This document shows, in pieces, positions 53,479-62,647 of a DNA stretch of 64,000 bases. The stretch spans positions 2,418,001-2,482,000 of the forward strand of contig CP179198.1 in assembly GCA_051201585.1 (NCBI GenBank), written 5' to 3'. A program made the translations under genes and the position numbers. The stretch comes from UBA868 sp016776875. Lineage in GTDB: Bacteria; Pseudomonadota; Gammaproteobacteria; Arenicellales; UBA868. Numbering within the stretch: position 1 is the first letter of the stretch; every line of letters begins with the position of its first letter. Below the pieces are notes generated by a model that was not told the origin of the DNA, did not search any database, and saw only the letters and a list, made by a program, of their open reading frames with translations.

Positions 53479-54470
53479 TGTGCAGAGACTCCACCTGCTA
53501 CAAATACGTGGTCGTGATACCACCGCCAGGTTCGCTGAATGCCTTCTCGAAGCGAAGTGCTAGCCTGAAATTGTATCAGCCGCTTAGATGTGGTCATATC
53601 AGGAGCGCGTCTACTTGGCGACCCTTCGGTATCAGGCAAATCTTCAAGAATGAGTTGCTTCCCGACAACATCGACGCACGTTTCAACCACTTCTCTTATG
53701 GTCACCTCAGGTGACTCCGAACCCAAGTTCAAAGTTTTCCCCTCTGCGTCTGGCACCCTCATCATCCTAATCAGCATTTCGACAGCATCATCGATGTAAC
53801 AAAAAGCGCGGCGATGGCCTGGGGAGTGAATTGAGATGACACCGCCTTCCTCTGCGTGAAAGGCATTCCTTAACTGCTCAGGGATGACATGAGACATTCC
53901 CATTCTTGGTCCAAAAATATTATGGGGTCGAAAAATAGTAAAAGGCAGCTCCGATTGATGAAGCATAGCCTCGCCAACGATCTTAGAAAGCATATAGCTC
54001 GTCCGAGGAGAACTCAGAGAGGTTAGCGCTAATGGAGAGATTTCAGGCGTTGGAACTTCGAGTTGAAAATGCTTCAGCGTCCCCGCATAAACTTCGCTGG
54101 TTGATGCAAATAATAAACGTGAGAGATGACTCTGGCGACGGGCTAGATCAACGATGTTATCCAACATTCTCGCGTTATGGGTAATAACCTCATAAGGTCG
54201 GCGAAGCACATGTTGCACTCCAATAATGGCAGCTAAATGAAAAATCGTTGAAAAATCTGCCCCAAGATCCGCAACCTGCATCGGATCGAGCAAGTCTGCC
54301 TGAATAAATTGAACCCGATCTTTTTCGAGTAGTGATCGTAAGTGCGAATCCTGAGTGCCGCGTGAATAATTATCAACAAGACAAACTTGATAGCCATCCT
54401 TCTGCAACGCTGTCGCCAGTTGGAACCCGATAAATCCAGCCCCGCCTGTAATCAATACTTGATCACTCAT
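53475..54470 (-). CDS. NAD-dependent epimerase/dehydratase (extended SDR)
   Basis: 331 residues. ITGGAGFIGFQLATAL, DNYSRGTQDSHL, FHLAAIIGVQHVLRRP, STSEVYAG and the catalytic YMLSKIVGEAM, then RPHNIFGPRMGMSHV and HRRAFCYIDDAVEM. The shape resembles UDP-glucuronate decarboxylase-like and C4/C5-epimerase SDRs more than the LegB 4,6-dehydratase. It starts within the overlap with the dehydrogenase gene, so it likely uses the sugar-acid nucleotide made by it. Confidence 0.82.
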   Translation of the reverse strand: MSDQVLITGGAGFIGFQLATALQKDGYQVCLVDNYSRGTQDSHLRSLLEKDRVQFIQADLLDPMQVADLGADFSTIFHLAAIIGVQHVLRRPYEVITHNARMLDNIVDLARRQSHLSRLLFASTSEVYAGTLKHFQLEVPTPEISPLALTSLSSPRTSYMLSKIVGEAMLHQSELPFTIFRPHNIFGPRMGMSHVIPEQLRNAFHAEEGGVISIHSPGHRRAFCYIDDAVEMLIRMMRVPDAEGKTLNLGSESPEVTIREVVETCVDVVGKQLILEDLPDTEGSPSRRAPDMTTSKRLIQFQASTSLREGIQRTWRWYHDHVFVAGGVSAQ

Positions 54471-54980
54471 AACCCATCTGCCCGACCAATACTCTCAATT
54501 ACAATCCCAGCATCTCGACATTCACTCCGGTGGGCCTTTGAAACTACATTTACGGTATCTAAGACAACGGGTCTAGCCTCTCCAAGCCATTTGACAAGAT
54601 TTATCTTTTTAAATTCTGAGTGAGGTGTCGTAAATACAATAGCATCGTAAGGCATTGCAGACGGCAGCTCTGATAGCATGCTCTCCCCAGTCTCTACCCA
54701 TTCATTCACAAAAGGATCAAAACCCTGAATACATCCGCCTTCATGTTTGATTGCTTGAGCAAAAATTTCTACTGGAGAAAATCGAGTATCGCCAACATCT
54801 CCTCTATAACTTACTCCACACAATAGTATATTTTTCCCATCACAACTTCCGTTCAGCATATTTTTAAGCCTAAAAACAGAGTGTTGGGGCATGCTTTGAT
54901 TTACACGAGACAATAACTTTACAAACGGAAATTCTAATTTCGTGAGATTAAAAATTTGACTCGCGGCAGCAGGGGTAAAA
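54467..54980 (-). CDS. Nucleotide-sugar dehydrogenase, C-terminal part (frameshifted)
   Basis: Third domain of the UDP-glucose/GDP-mannose dehydrogenase family: FTPAAASQIFNLTKLEF, NILLCGVSYRGDVGDTRFSPVEIF (the NAD-pocket G-x-x-Y-R-x-D-x-x-D-x-R-x-S segment), ending DAGIVIESIGRADGL. It follows the N-terminal piece after one missing T in the TTTT run at about 54977-54980. The apparent start at 55000 is internal. It is translationally coupled to the epimerase downstream. Confidence 0.8.
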
Positions 54981-55854
54981 GTGGGTCTTTTGTCAGGCAA
55001 TACCCACCTACTCCGAGACCTGGAAATCGAATATTCGAATGAGTAGGACGAACTCTGATCGCCTCGGTTATTTCAAAAAGATCGATTCCGACCGCTTCGG
55101 AAAACTTGGTCCATTCATCCATAAATGCAATGTTTGCAGCGCGATAGCTGTTTTCCATTACTTTCGCTGTCTCTGAGGCCGTCATCGAGGACAGGCGCAT
55201 GAGTGGAAAGTCATCTACATTAATAATCGATGAAAGAAATTCTTCACAAATCTGCGCTGACGTTTCACTACTTGCTGAATAAACCCGCCAGAAATTTGTA
55301 ATTGATGCAAGATAATTTTCACCTGGCATCACCCGCTCAAAAGAGTGCGCGAGATGAACAGAATGAGGCGGAATCTCTCTCAATTTAATTTCTTGGTCAA
55401 GAATAGGGGATAAGACTTTGTCACACGTGCCTGGCGGCACTGTAGATTCAATCAGAATCAAGGCGCCCTCTTTTGCACGTTTTGCCAGTGATCTGAATGC
55501 ATTAGAGAACTCTGTAAGATCAAAATACGGGGGGTCTGAAGTGTAGGAAACATCAAGCGGAATATCGACCACAATGAAGTCGGCCTCCCCGTATGCACTT
55601 TCGTCTGTTGTCGTAATTAAGTTGCCGCGCAAGTAGCATTCTTTAACTTTTTCTAAAAGGCTATTATCAAGGGTTGGAAACGGGAACTCTCCTCGACCTA
55701 GTTTGCGAACCCGATCACATCCCTCGGGGGTATCTTGATCAACTCCCACAACCGAATACAATTCTTCACCGTCAGCCGACCGTGCGCCCGCAACCGCAAC
55801 CGCCATTGCTGCACCAACAAATCCGAGCCCCTGAATACAAACTTTTTTTAACAT
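54934..55854 (-). CDS. Nucleotide-sugar dehydrogenase, N-terminal part (frameshifted)
   Basis: Begins VCIQGLGFVGAAMAVAVAGA (NAD site), with LILIESTVPPGTCDKV, AHSFERVMPG, ASETAKVMENSYRAANIAFMDEW and the catalytic cysteine in GLGVGGYCLTKDP. The last about 15 residues are out of frame. The repaired enzyme of about 465 residues would oxidise the C6 alcohol of a UDP-sugar to a carboxylate with two NAD. Which sugar (glucose, GlcNAc, ManNAc) is not clear from motifs. Confidence 0.82.
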   Translation of the reverse strand: MLKKVCIQGLGFVGAAMAVAVAGARSADGEELYSVVGVDQDTPEGCDRVRKLGRGEFPFPTLDNSLLEKVKECYLRGNLITTTDESAYGEADFIVVDIPLDVSYTSDPPYFDLTEFSNAFRSLAKRAKEGALILIESTVPPGTCDKVLSPILDQEIKLREIPPHSVHLAHSFERVMPGENYLASITNFWRVYSASSETSAQICEEFLSSIINVDDFPLMRLSSMTASETAKVMENSYRAANIAFMDEWTKFSEAVGIDLFEITEAIRVRPTHSNIRFPGLGVGGYCLTKDPLLPLLPRVKFLISRN

Positions 55855-55921
55855 TCTCTAATCACGCTTCTATGGCTTCCATCGGGTCCGATGGCCTATC
55901 TAGGCTCGATATTCCGGATCC

Positions 55922-57568
55922 CTATCCGAACGCCGAGCCAGAGTTATCACGCTTGACAAGCCTACTATCCACCAAAGGTGACGTATTGATATGGCCAGGA
56001 ATATTTATAACGTTTACTTTCAATCCTATTTTACTCGCCTCGAGGCCAACAGAACTATAAGTTACATAAACTTCTGAAACTTGCTCTAAAAGTTGCGCTA
56101 CTGGGTCTCTGGTGATTGCAAGATTTTTAAATCCAACCCAATCTTCGAGGTAGGAAGTATCTCCTCTTGGATGAGGCTTCAAAATCCAACCTCGATCTTT
56201 TCTATCAAGGATAGTATTTGACAAAAATTTCATCATCATCCCGCCATCGTGGAGGCCCGGAGCAATTAGGATTAGATCTTGGTCCCCACCAGAATTAAAG
56301 CGGTCTTGAGATTCGTAACGAAAAATTTTTTCCATCACCGTAACATTCTGGTATCCCGCGTACCGATATATCTCGGCTGATCTCTCATCTTCGGCCAAAA
56401 TGCTATCTGGAATCGGAGCATTCGAAATAAATGGAGGCCCAATAGACGCTTCCCCCTCAGCCAAAAATTGTTCAAGACGCCTCGTCGAAACAGGACTCAT
56501 CTGAAATCCCCATCGATGAATATCGCTCCGAACAGTGGAACTGACCCAGGAGATCAGCCGACCAAGTGGATATTCCACGGGATAATAAAAAATTTCGGTT
56601 GCGTATTTTTTATCCACCAAAAATCTCTTCACTGACCCTTTTAACAACATTAATCGGACTGCCCTGCTTATTGAAAATCGTAGCTCGGTCTGAATCATTC
56701 CTGACATATCTATCTCTCGGTACTTTGGAATTTGATTACGGACGACTGGATACCAGCGCCAGAGTTTCCATCCCCAAATCAAACATTCTCGAAAATCGCC
56801 CCATTTAAGAAAACGATCGATAATCTCAAATCCGTGCTTTTTGGCTCGTTTTACATTTCTGAAATAGCAACTCAGCTTCGGCTTTTGATGCATACCGTCG
56901 GACAGTAAAAAAGCTGCAACTTGGTCGCTACTTGATATTAATGAACCGAATTTTTCTTCTCTTCCTGAGGAGTCGAACATTTGGGGGAAAAATGAAAAAA
57001 AGATTCGATTTTTATCTTGGTCGTAGTTGGACTGTTGCCCCATTCCTGACCAAAACAAACGAATTATTGCTGATATTCCAATAAATCTAAGATCTGAAAA
57101 CCACCGCCGCAGAAGATTAAACTTCACTGGCTGCATGTCTTCCAAATGAATTTTCGTATCGTTGAATAGTGATTGAAACGCAGAAGCGAATGCTCTGTCG
57201 AAACCAATGAGCCTCACTGACGATATAGAAAGCTCATCGATTTTTTCTCGTAAATAAAACAAATTACAAACGTTATTAAATGTCTCAAAAAACTCTGCAC
57301 GATTGCAAGATAAATCAGTGAGAAAAAACAGAGAAAAGTTTTCGTAACTTAAGTCACAATTATTAAACAGATGATGAAAGCTATAGATCCACTGACAATA
57401 CTCGTCCCGAATCTCCTCAGCAATTTGATTCAATCGATCAGAATTATTGATGTCAATGAAATCGTCGCCAATCAACTCCCCAGGGCCTATTCGATAGAGA
57501 TAAGCCTCTGCCGAATAAGACGTTATCTCTGCCTGTACTTGTCCGCGATACACAATCAATTCTTTCAT
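55922..57568 (-). CDS. Large surface carbohydrate biosynthesis protein, GT-B-like
   Basis: 548 residues, mostly soluble. The C-terminal half has DLILIAPGLHDGG, GWILKPHPRGDTSYLEDWVGFKN and VAQLLEQVSEVYVTYSSVGLEASKIGLKVNVINIPG; the K-P-H-P-R plus S-S-V-G-L-E segments match the donor site of capsule polysialyl- and surface carbohydrate transferases (LIC13510-like). The N-terminal half is not recognised. The 340-base gap upstream implies an own promoter. A glycosyltransferase role is inferred. Confidence 0.65.
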   Translation of the reverse strand: MKELIVYRGQVQAEITSYSAEAYLYRIGPGELIGDDFIDINNSDRLNQIAEEIRDEYCQWIYSFHHLFNNCDLSYENFSLFFLTDLSCNRAEFFETFNNVCNLFYLREKIDELSISSVRLIGFDRAFASAFQSLFNDTKIHLEDMQPVKFNLLRRWFSDLRFIGISAIIRLFWSGMGQQSNYDQDKNRIFFSFFPQMFDSSGREEKFGSLISSSDQVAAFLLSDGMHQKPKLSCYFRNVKRAKKHGFEIIDRFLKWGDFRECLIWGWKLWRWYPVVRNQIPKYREIDMSGMIQTELRFSISRAVRLMLLKGSVKRFLVDKKYATEIFYYPVEYPLGRLISWVSSTVRSDIHRWGFQMSPVSTRRLEQFLAEGEASIGPPFISNAPIPDSILAEDERSAEIYRYAGYQNVTVMEKIFRYESQDRFNSGGDQDLILIAPGLHDGGMMMKFLSNTILDRKDRGWILKPHPRGDTSYLEDWVGFKNLAITRDPVAQLLEQVSEVYVTYSSVGLEASKIGLKVNVINIPGHINTSPLVDSRLVKRDNSGSAFG

Positions 57569-57909
57569 TAACAGAGTGCTCTTTTTACAAATCTTCCAGG
57601 TCAGGAAACGGTCGGAAACTTTTTAAAACAATGCAGAAGACTTGAAATACATCGCATTCTTTAAGCGCAATCAAGCAAGAATCGAAATTGACCTCTTAGG
57701 TTTATTAATGCCGAATTCTAATAAGTTATATCCATCTAAAGTTAACGAGATTTTCGAGTAACCCACTTTTATAAAAATGCTGTGAGGTTCAAAATCTACC
57801 ATTGGACTACAACACGACTGCCTTACTTACGGTCAAAGCCTAGAACGACCTTCTTAAGTTAACAACACATCAAAATCAAGGCCAGAACTTCAGTGATGCT
57901 AGCTAATTA
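57569..57909. other. Intergenic stretch without a recognised gene
   Basis: About 340 AT-rich bases between two minus-strand genes. No open frame with coding character, no repeat and no hairpin-plus-T terminator is evident. It separates the aldolase/cytidylyltransferase group from the surface polysaccharide gene, so it probably marks a transcript boundary. Confidence 0.4.
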
Positions 57910-58896
57910 CTAATTAGATAATGCTTGGTTTTCATACTCAGACTCAGGCACAACGCTAAGTAGCGGTTGATTCTTGATAAACCGTATCGCTTCCGTGGTT
58001 GATTCAATTTCCATTTGCGTTCGGCAATCGACTGACATTGAGCCCATATGGGCGGTCAGCACGCATTTATCAAGTTTTGCGAGCAGCCCATCATAAGGCT
58101 CTTGCTCAAATACATCGACAGCAGCACCGCCCACACGACCTGATTTAATATAATCATGAAGGTCTTTTTCGTTAATAATACCGCCTCTTGATGTGTTAAT
58201 CAGCATAACACCAGGCTTCATCATGTCCATCTGCCGAGCCGAAATTAAGTTGATCGTCTTTGCAGTCAGCGGCACATGGAGAGAGATGATATCGGCTTGC
58301 CGAAAAATATCATTTTTATCTACTCTTTCAACTTTACAGTGAGGATGAGTCGGCGTTAAAACGGTCTTGTCTATATCATTGACCAAAATTTTCTCGCACT
58401 TAAAACCTGATAAATGATGAATAACAGCGCTGCCGATACGGCCTAGGCCAATAATTCCAAGAGAGCTCCTCGCAAGGCGCTGGCCAAAGTAACGGTACCA
58501 GATCCCTTGATGCATTCGTAGATTTGAAACATGCGCTGATCGCAACAAATCGATCATTAGACCGAGAGTCAACTCAGCAACCGCTGGGGATGGGGCATCA
58601 GGGGTGTAACTAACCAAAATTTCCCTTTTTCTTGCCGCGATCAAATCAACGCTATCTAGACCAATCCCAACACGTGCAATTAACTTAAGTCTATTGGCTC
58701 TCGATAACACTTTCTCGGTAATCGGTTCAGTGCCAGCAATAACGATATCAAAGTCTGAGATCAGATTCGCTAGATCAGATTCTGTGAGCTTTCTTCCAAG
58801 GGGGTTTATGACAACCTCTGCGCCTGCGGTTTTAAGGCTCTCGAGCGGGGTTTGATCCCTCTCTGCGAAAGGAATTGTAGTTACGAGGACTCTCAC
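57910..58896 (-). CDS. D-2-hydroxyacid dehydrogenase, phosphoglycerate dehydrogenase-like
   Basis: 328 residues. Substrate-domain start VLVTTIPFAERD, LKLIARVGIGLDSVDL, then NAD motif LGIIGLGRIGSAV and the catalytic residues R in INTSRGGIINE, E in FEQEPYDGL and H in LTAHMGSMS. It lacks the C-terminal ACT domain of classical SerA, so it acts on another 2-hydroxy or 2-keto acid. It overlaps the KdsB-like gene by four bases, which ties it to that pathway. Confidence 0.85.
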   Translation of the reverse strand: MRVLVTTIPFAERDQTPLESLKTAGAEVVINPLGRKLTESDLANLISDFDIVIAGTEPITEKVLSRANRLKLIARVGIGLDSVDLIAARKREILVSYTPDAPSPAVAELTLGLMIDLLRSAHVSNLRMHQGIWYRYFGQRLARSSLGIIGLGRIGSAVIHHLSGFKCEKILVNDIDKTVLTPTHPHCKVERVDKNDIFRQADIISLHVPLTAKTINLISARQMDMMKPGVMLINTSRGGIINEKDLHDYIKSGRVGGAAVDVFEQEPYDGLLAKLDKCVLTAHMGSMSVDCRTQMEIESTTEAIRFIKNQPLLSVVPESEYENQALSN

Positions 58897-59663
58897 GACA
58901 AGTACGTTTTCATAAGCTCATCCGAACGCATAAGATCAATAACCATCTCCAGATGCTTAGGCGTGTCTACACCGATTGTTGGGAATGTAGTCGGCACCAT
59001 TCGAACCTGTCCACCACTCTCAAGCACTCTCAACATATCAACTGACTCAATTTTTTCCAGCGGCATCTCTGGGGTTTTATTGAATTCAAGCAAGTAATCA
59101 CGTCTAAAGGGAATGACACAAACCTGCTTTTGCATCGGAACGTCACCAGACCATTTTGCTCTCGAGGGAACAGCCTCTCTGGAGAAGTAAAGAGCATCCC
59201 CGTCAGGGTTAGTCACTACTTTGACAGTATTAACATCTTCAAATTCCTCGACTCCGGTAATCTTTGCCATTAAGTTAACGATGTTAACCTGATCATCGTT
59301 CAACATTGGTTGAAGCGCCTCGCTGACCATTTGAGGGGTATCCATTGGCTCATCTCCTTGAACCATTACCAAGATATCAGTTTTCTCTTTCGTTTGATCT
59401 TCAATCTTAAGCATTGCTTCAGCAGCCCTATCGCTCGCCCTTTCATGAGTATCCGCTGTCATTACCACGTTCCCGCCAATCGAGCGCAAATAATCAAAAA
59501 TAACTTGATCGCAGGTTGCAACGTAAGTATCCGTCAAGTCAGGGCAACGACGAATGCGCTCATAGCAATGACCAATCATCGGCATTCCATGGATAAGCGC
59601 CATAGGCTTTCCGGGAAAGCGTGATGACGCCATACGAGCGGGAATTACAGCGATAACTCTCAT
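58893..59663 (-). CDS. kdsB: KdsB-like 3-deoxy-manno-octulosonate cytidylyltransferase
   Basis: 256 residues. VIAVIPARMASSRFPGKPMALIHG (nucleotide loop with R-x-P-G-K-P), THERASDRAAEAM, VMVQGDEPMDTP (Q-G-D-E-P), YFSREAVPSRA, FRRDYLLEFNKTPEMPLEKIESVDMLRVLESGG and VGVDTPKHLE-like end IGVDTPKHLEMV. All are those of CMP-Kdo synthetases. No kdsA, kdsC or kdsD is near, and an HpcH-type aldolase directly precedes it, so it may activate a different 3-deoxy-ulosonic acid (inference). Confidence 0.85.
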   Translation of the reverse strand: MRVIAVIPARMASSRFPGKPMALIHGMPMIGHCYERIRRCPDLTDTYVATCDQVIFDYLRSIGGNVVMTADTHERASDRAAEAMLKIEDQTKEKTDILVMVQGDEPMDTPQMVSEALQPMLNDDQVNIVNLMAKITGVEEFEDVNTVKVVTNPDGDALYFSREAVPSRAKWSGDVPMQKQVCVIPFRRDYLLEFNKTPEMPLEKIESVDMLRVLESGGQVRMVPTTFPTIGVDTPKHLEMVIDLMRSDELMKTYLS

Positions 59664-59673
59664 TTCATTCGTC

Positions 59674-60423
59674 CTAATTTTTTAAACCAGCTAATCCGAG
59701 CCGACACGCAACATCGAGCATTCGAGTGTCAACTCCATAAGCAATAAAACGATTGCCGTCCGCAATACATTTTTTTAATTCTTCTGGGTTCGGCTCAACG
59801 ACGTGTACGCCCCCCGGCATTTCAAGTCGTTCTGCCACGTCACGTATCTCTTTCATCGCTTCTAGAAAAGTAGGATTCTCAAACTGACCTGGAATACCAA
59901 GAGATCCTGAAAGATCATATGGCCCAACAATGTAAGCGTCGACACCCGGCACCGAAAGGATTTCTTCGAGATTATTTACCGCTTCAATATGCTCTATCTG
60001 GACAATCACAAGGGATTCTTCTTTTTGCCATTTGTAATATTCAGAAAAATTTGTCCCATAACCCTGTGCTCTTGCAAGACCAACACTACGATCACCATGA
60101 GGAGGGTACTTAACCGCACGCACTGTTTGTTTTACTTCTGCTTCAGATTTCACCATTGGAACAATGACGCCATGAGCACCCGCATCCATCACGCGTTTAA
60201 TCTGCTCCGAATTGTTTGAAGAGAGTCGGACCAGAGGTACTACGCCTTTAAGGTCGATAATCCGGATCAAATTCTCAGCCTCTGCCAGAGAAATAGTGCT
60301 GTGCTCAAGATCGACCGTGAGCCAATCAAATCCTGCGGCCGCCATAATTTCTGCAACCGCAGGGTGGCCGAGTTGTATCCACGACCCAATAGAAAGCGAC
60401 TCTAAAACTGATTTATTTGACAT
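59674..60423 (-). CDS. HpcH/HpaI family aldolase
   Basis: 249 residues. FDWLTVDLEHSTISLAEAEN (D-x-E-H catalytic start), VPLVRLSSNNSEQIKRVMDAGAHGVIVPMV, and the metal pair E in IVQIEHIEAVNN and D in VGPYDLSGSLG. These enzymes reversibly join pyruvate and an aldehyde, for example in the 2-keto-3-deoxy-rhamnonate route. In this cluster the natural idea is synthesis of a 3-deoxy-2-ulosonic acid for the adjacent KdsB-like enzyme. Reading order is aldolase, cytidylyltransferase, dehydrogenase. Confidence 0.88.
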   Translation of the reverse strand: MSNKSVLESLSIGSWIQLGHPAVAEIMAAAGFDWLTVDLEHSTISLAEAENLIRIIDLKGVVPLVRLSSNNSEQIKRVMDAGAHGVIVPMVKSEAEVKQTVRAVKYPPHGDRSVGLARAQGYGTNFSEYYKWQKEESLVIVQIEHIEAVNNLEEILSVPGVDAYIVGPYDLSGSLGIPGQFENPTFLEAMKEIRDVAERLEMPGGVHVVEPNPEELKKCIADGNRFIAYGVDTRMLDVACRLGLAGLKN

Positions 60424-60435
60424 ACTTCTTAAATT

Positions 60436-61836
60436 TTAAGAATGAATTTTACGACCCGCGTTTAGCGCCAAGAAAATACTGCCCAAATTAAATTTGGACT
60501 CATCGCAAAACACATAACGCTTCATCATTTGATTAGTTCGCACGACGCCTTGATTACACTGATTTTTAATGATCTCAGCGAGTTCGCCTGAACTTTGCTC
60601 AGCATCGTCTATTTTGACATACTCACAGCGCTTTTTCAGGTCTTCTAAAAAATCCGGGTGGAGATTTCTAAGTCCAATATCGCAATAAAGAACTGGCTTG
60701 CATGACATCAGCGCCAACATCGCGCCTGTCGCAAAATAATCAAAAACCAAAAAGTCATACTGATTCATAATCTTCTCGAGAGGTTGGGAATCAACACGAA
60801 CACCCTCCAGCGGCTTCGATTGAGATTTAGGATGGACCTTAAACGTAAGTCCCGGAATCGCTGCGAATAATTTTTTTTGCCATGCCTGATAAGAAACATC
60901 TTCAAAAGCATGGAATGGTCCATAAAGATAATTTCCATGATAGGTGGTGGGAATATAAAGTCCCGCCGAATTCTTTTCAGGAAAAACAATATCATCTGCT
61001 GGCCGGTGGACTTTTTTTGCAAGTGCCCCGGTCCGGTATAACGTTTGTTTTGGCGCGTTCCAGGGGGCGTTGTACTTTCCACTATCAATAAACGTGCCGT
61101 AATCGACCGAAGTTGAGCACAACGTTCTCTCCGAATAACCAAAAGGCGGCTCATCCATTACTGCGTTCGATACCTCTCCGTGCGTAATAGCTACCACGTC
61201 AAGACCTTGCTGTAAGTAGTTTGCGGCTAACTTTCTATTTTGTAGTTTATTGCGGGTGCCCACTATCAAGCCTTTTTGATGAATCACGGGTTGTGCTGAC
61301 GTTGTATGCAAGGCTATATAACTCTCCCAATTTGACAAAATTGTTCTCGAATTACTTATATCAAACATTTTACAAAGTGATTCAACTAAGCTTTTAAACG
61401 CGTCGATTTGCCACTCTTTTTTAGGCAGAAATACTTTGGCAAAACACTGATAAGACGCAAGCAAATTTAGCCACTTAGCCGATATTTTTTCCCTTCCCAA
61501 ACCGAGTGGGATAGCTTCCCCCAACGCCACGCGACTAAGCGCCAAACGGCGCAAAAAAAGTTTACCGTTAACGCTGACGTTAACGTTGGTTGAAGTTTCA
61601 AAATTCAAGGGAAACGGAGATTGCGCATAAATTCTATTTACATATGGAAAGTTGACGTCTCCAGAATACCCCCTCATAGCCTGCCGGTGCATAAGGATGC
61701 TACTAAAGTGGATCACGAGATCATGGGCGAACACTAAGAATATACTGCTTTCATCTTCGATCTCTTGGGCCAGTGAGGCATGAGCCTCTTGCACTGCACT
61801 AACAATTTTTAACGCTTGAAAATCGATCTCGTTCAT
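60436..61836 (-). CDS. Surface polysaccharide protein, GT-B/capsule transferase-like
   Basis: 466 residues, soluble. The C-terminal half has GLYIPTTYHGNYLYGPFHAFEDVSYQAWQ, PGLTFKVHPKSQSKPLEG (K-V-H-P) and LVFDYFATGAMLALMSCKPVLYCDIG, a pattern of H-P and D-x-x-x-T-G donor segments like CDP-glycerol or Kdo/sialyl capsule transferases. The N-terminal half is family-unknown. It precedes the aldolase by 12 bases, so it probably transfers the sugar made by this gene group (inference). Confidence 0.68.
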   Translation of the reverse strand: MNEIDFQALKIVSAVQEAHASLAQEIEDESSIFLVFAHDLVIHFSSILMHRQAMRGYSGDVNFPYVNRIYAQSPFPLNFETSTNVNVSVNGKLFLRRLALSRVALGEAIPLGLGREKISAKWLNLLASYQCFAKVFLPKKEWQIDAFKSLVESLCKMFDISNSRTILSNWESYIALHTTSAQPVIHQKGLIVGTRNKLQNRKLAANYLQQGLDVVAITHGEVSNAVMDEPPFGYSERTLCSTSVDYGTFIDSGKYNAPWNAPKQTLYRTGALAKKVHRPADDIVFPEKNSAGLYIPTTYHGNYLYGPFHAFEDVSYQAWQKKLFAAIPGLTFKVHPKSQSKPLEGVRVDSQPLEKIMNQYDFLVFDYFATGAMLALMSCKPVLYCDIGLRNLHPDFLEDLKKRCEYVKIDDAEQSSGELAEIIKNQCNQGVVRTNQMMKRYVFCDESKFNLGSIFLALNAGRKIHS

Positions 61837-61880
61837 GATTTACGCTTACTCCGAGAACAAACTAAAAAGAGCGGGTTCGA

Positions 61881-62624
61881 TCACGAACGATACCGTTTCC
61901 ACTTTCGGACTATGCGCGACGAGATAGCTTTTAAATCGGGTTGAGAATCCATGTAATCCAGCAATAGGGGCAAGGGTGTTTTTGGTTTGTCGCGAAAACT
62001 TTTTAGCAGGCTTTCAACAACAATCATGTCTTCTTCAACATCTACCTCAAAAGAGACGTCCGGCCGGTTCAACGGCCCCTCTGCTAAGATATTTTTAAGC
62101 CGATAACGATCGGGATGCTGGCGTATATATAAAGTACTATGCTCTCGAATCTCCGGGTCTGTGCAATTAACGGCAGAATCCGCTAGCGCCGCTACATTAA
62201 ATGCCTCGACTTCCATTCCAGGTGGCCACGAGGTTTCAAGATCGTTCGAGACAAAATCATATTGACTATGTTCGAGAAAGTATCGAGTGATATCGTCAAT
62301 TATTTGCGGGTCAATAAGAGGGCCATCCCCAAACACAAGAACGCCGTTATCCGCCCTCATTGATCGAAGCGCGCCAAGTATGCGATCGAGCACGTCGGCC
62401 TCGGATCCTCGAAATACTCGAACTCCCTGCTGATTACAAAAAGACTGAATACAGTCATTTTCTTCAAAATCTGACGTTGCAACAATTACATCACTGAGTT
62501 CGGAACTTAGCTTAACTCGATCAAGAAGATGCCCTAAAAGAGGTTGCCCCTCTACCTCGCGCATCACTTTACCCGGTAACCGCTCAGAACCCATACGAAC
62601 AGGAATAACAGCGACGTTACGCAT
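61881..62624 (-). CDS. SpsF-like cytidylyltransferase
   Basis: 247 residues. Start VAVIPVRMGSERLPGKVMREVEGQPLLGHLL, followed by VIVATSDFEENDCI, RVFRGSEADVLDRILGAL and VFGDGPLIDPQIID (metal aspartates), with EREHS-equivalent REHSTLYIRQHPDRY and SFEVDVEEDM at the end. It is of the SpsF/NeuA-like group that activates acidic sugars as CMP derivatives. It could be the missing activator of the nonulosonic acid made by the NeuB set, because no NeuA-type LegF is seen. Confidence 0.8.
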   Translation of the reverse strand: MRNVAVIPVRMGSERLPGKVMREVEGQPLLGHLLDRVKLSSELSDVIVATSDFEENDCIQSFCNQQGVRVFRGSEADVLDRILGALRSMRADNGVLVFGDGPLIDPQIIDDITRYFLEHSQYDFVSNDLETSWPPGMEVEAFNVAALADSAVNCTDPEIREHSTLYIRQHPDRYRLKNILAEGPLNRPDVSFEVDVEEDMIVVESLLKSFRDKPKTPLPLLLDYMDSQPDLKAISSRIVRKWKRYRS

Positions 62625-62647
62625 CAGAATGATCTCGTGATCAACGC

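Noticed and set aside
53475..54470. LegB 4,6-dehydratase call for this SDR gene
   Set aside because: The sequence lacks the LegB-like start and its motifs fit epimerase/decarboxylase-type SDRs as well, so only the superfamily is claimed.
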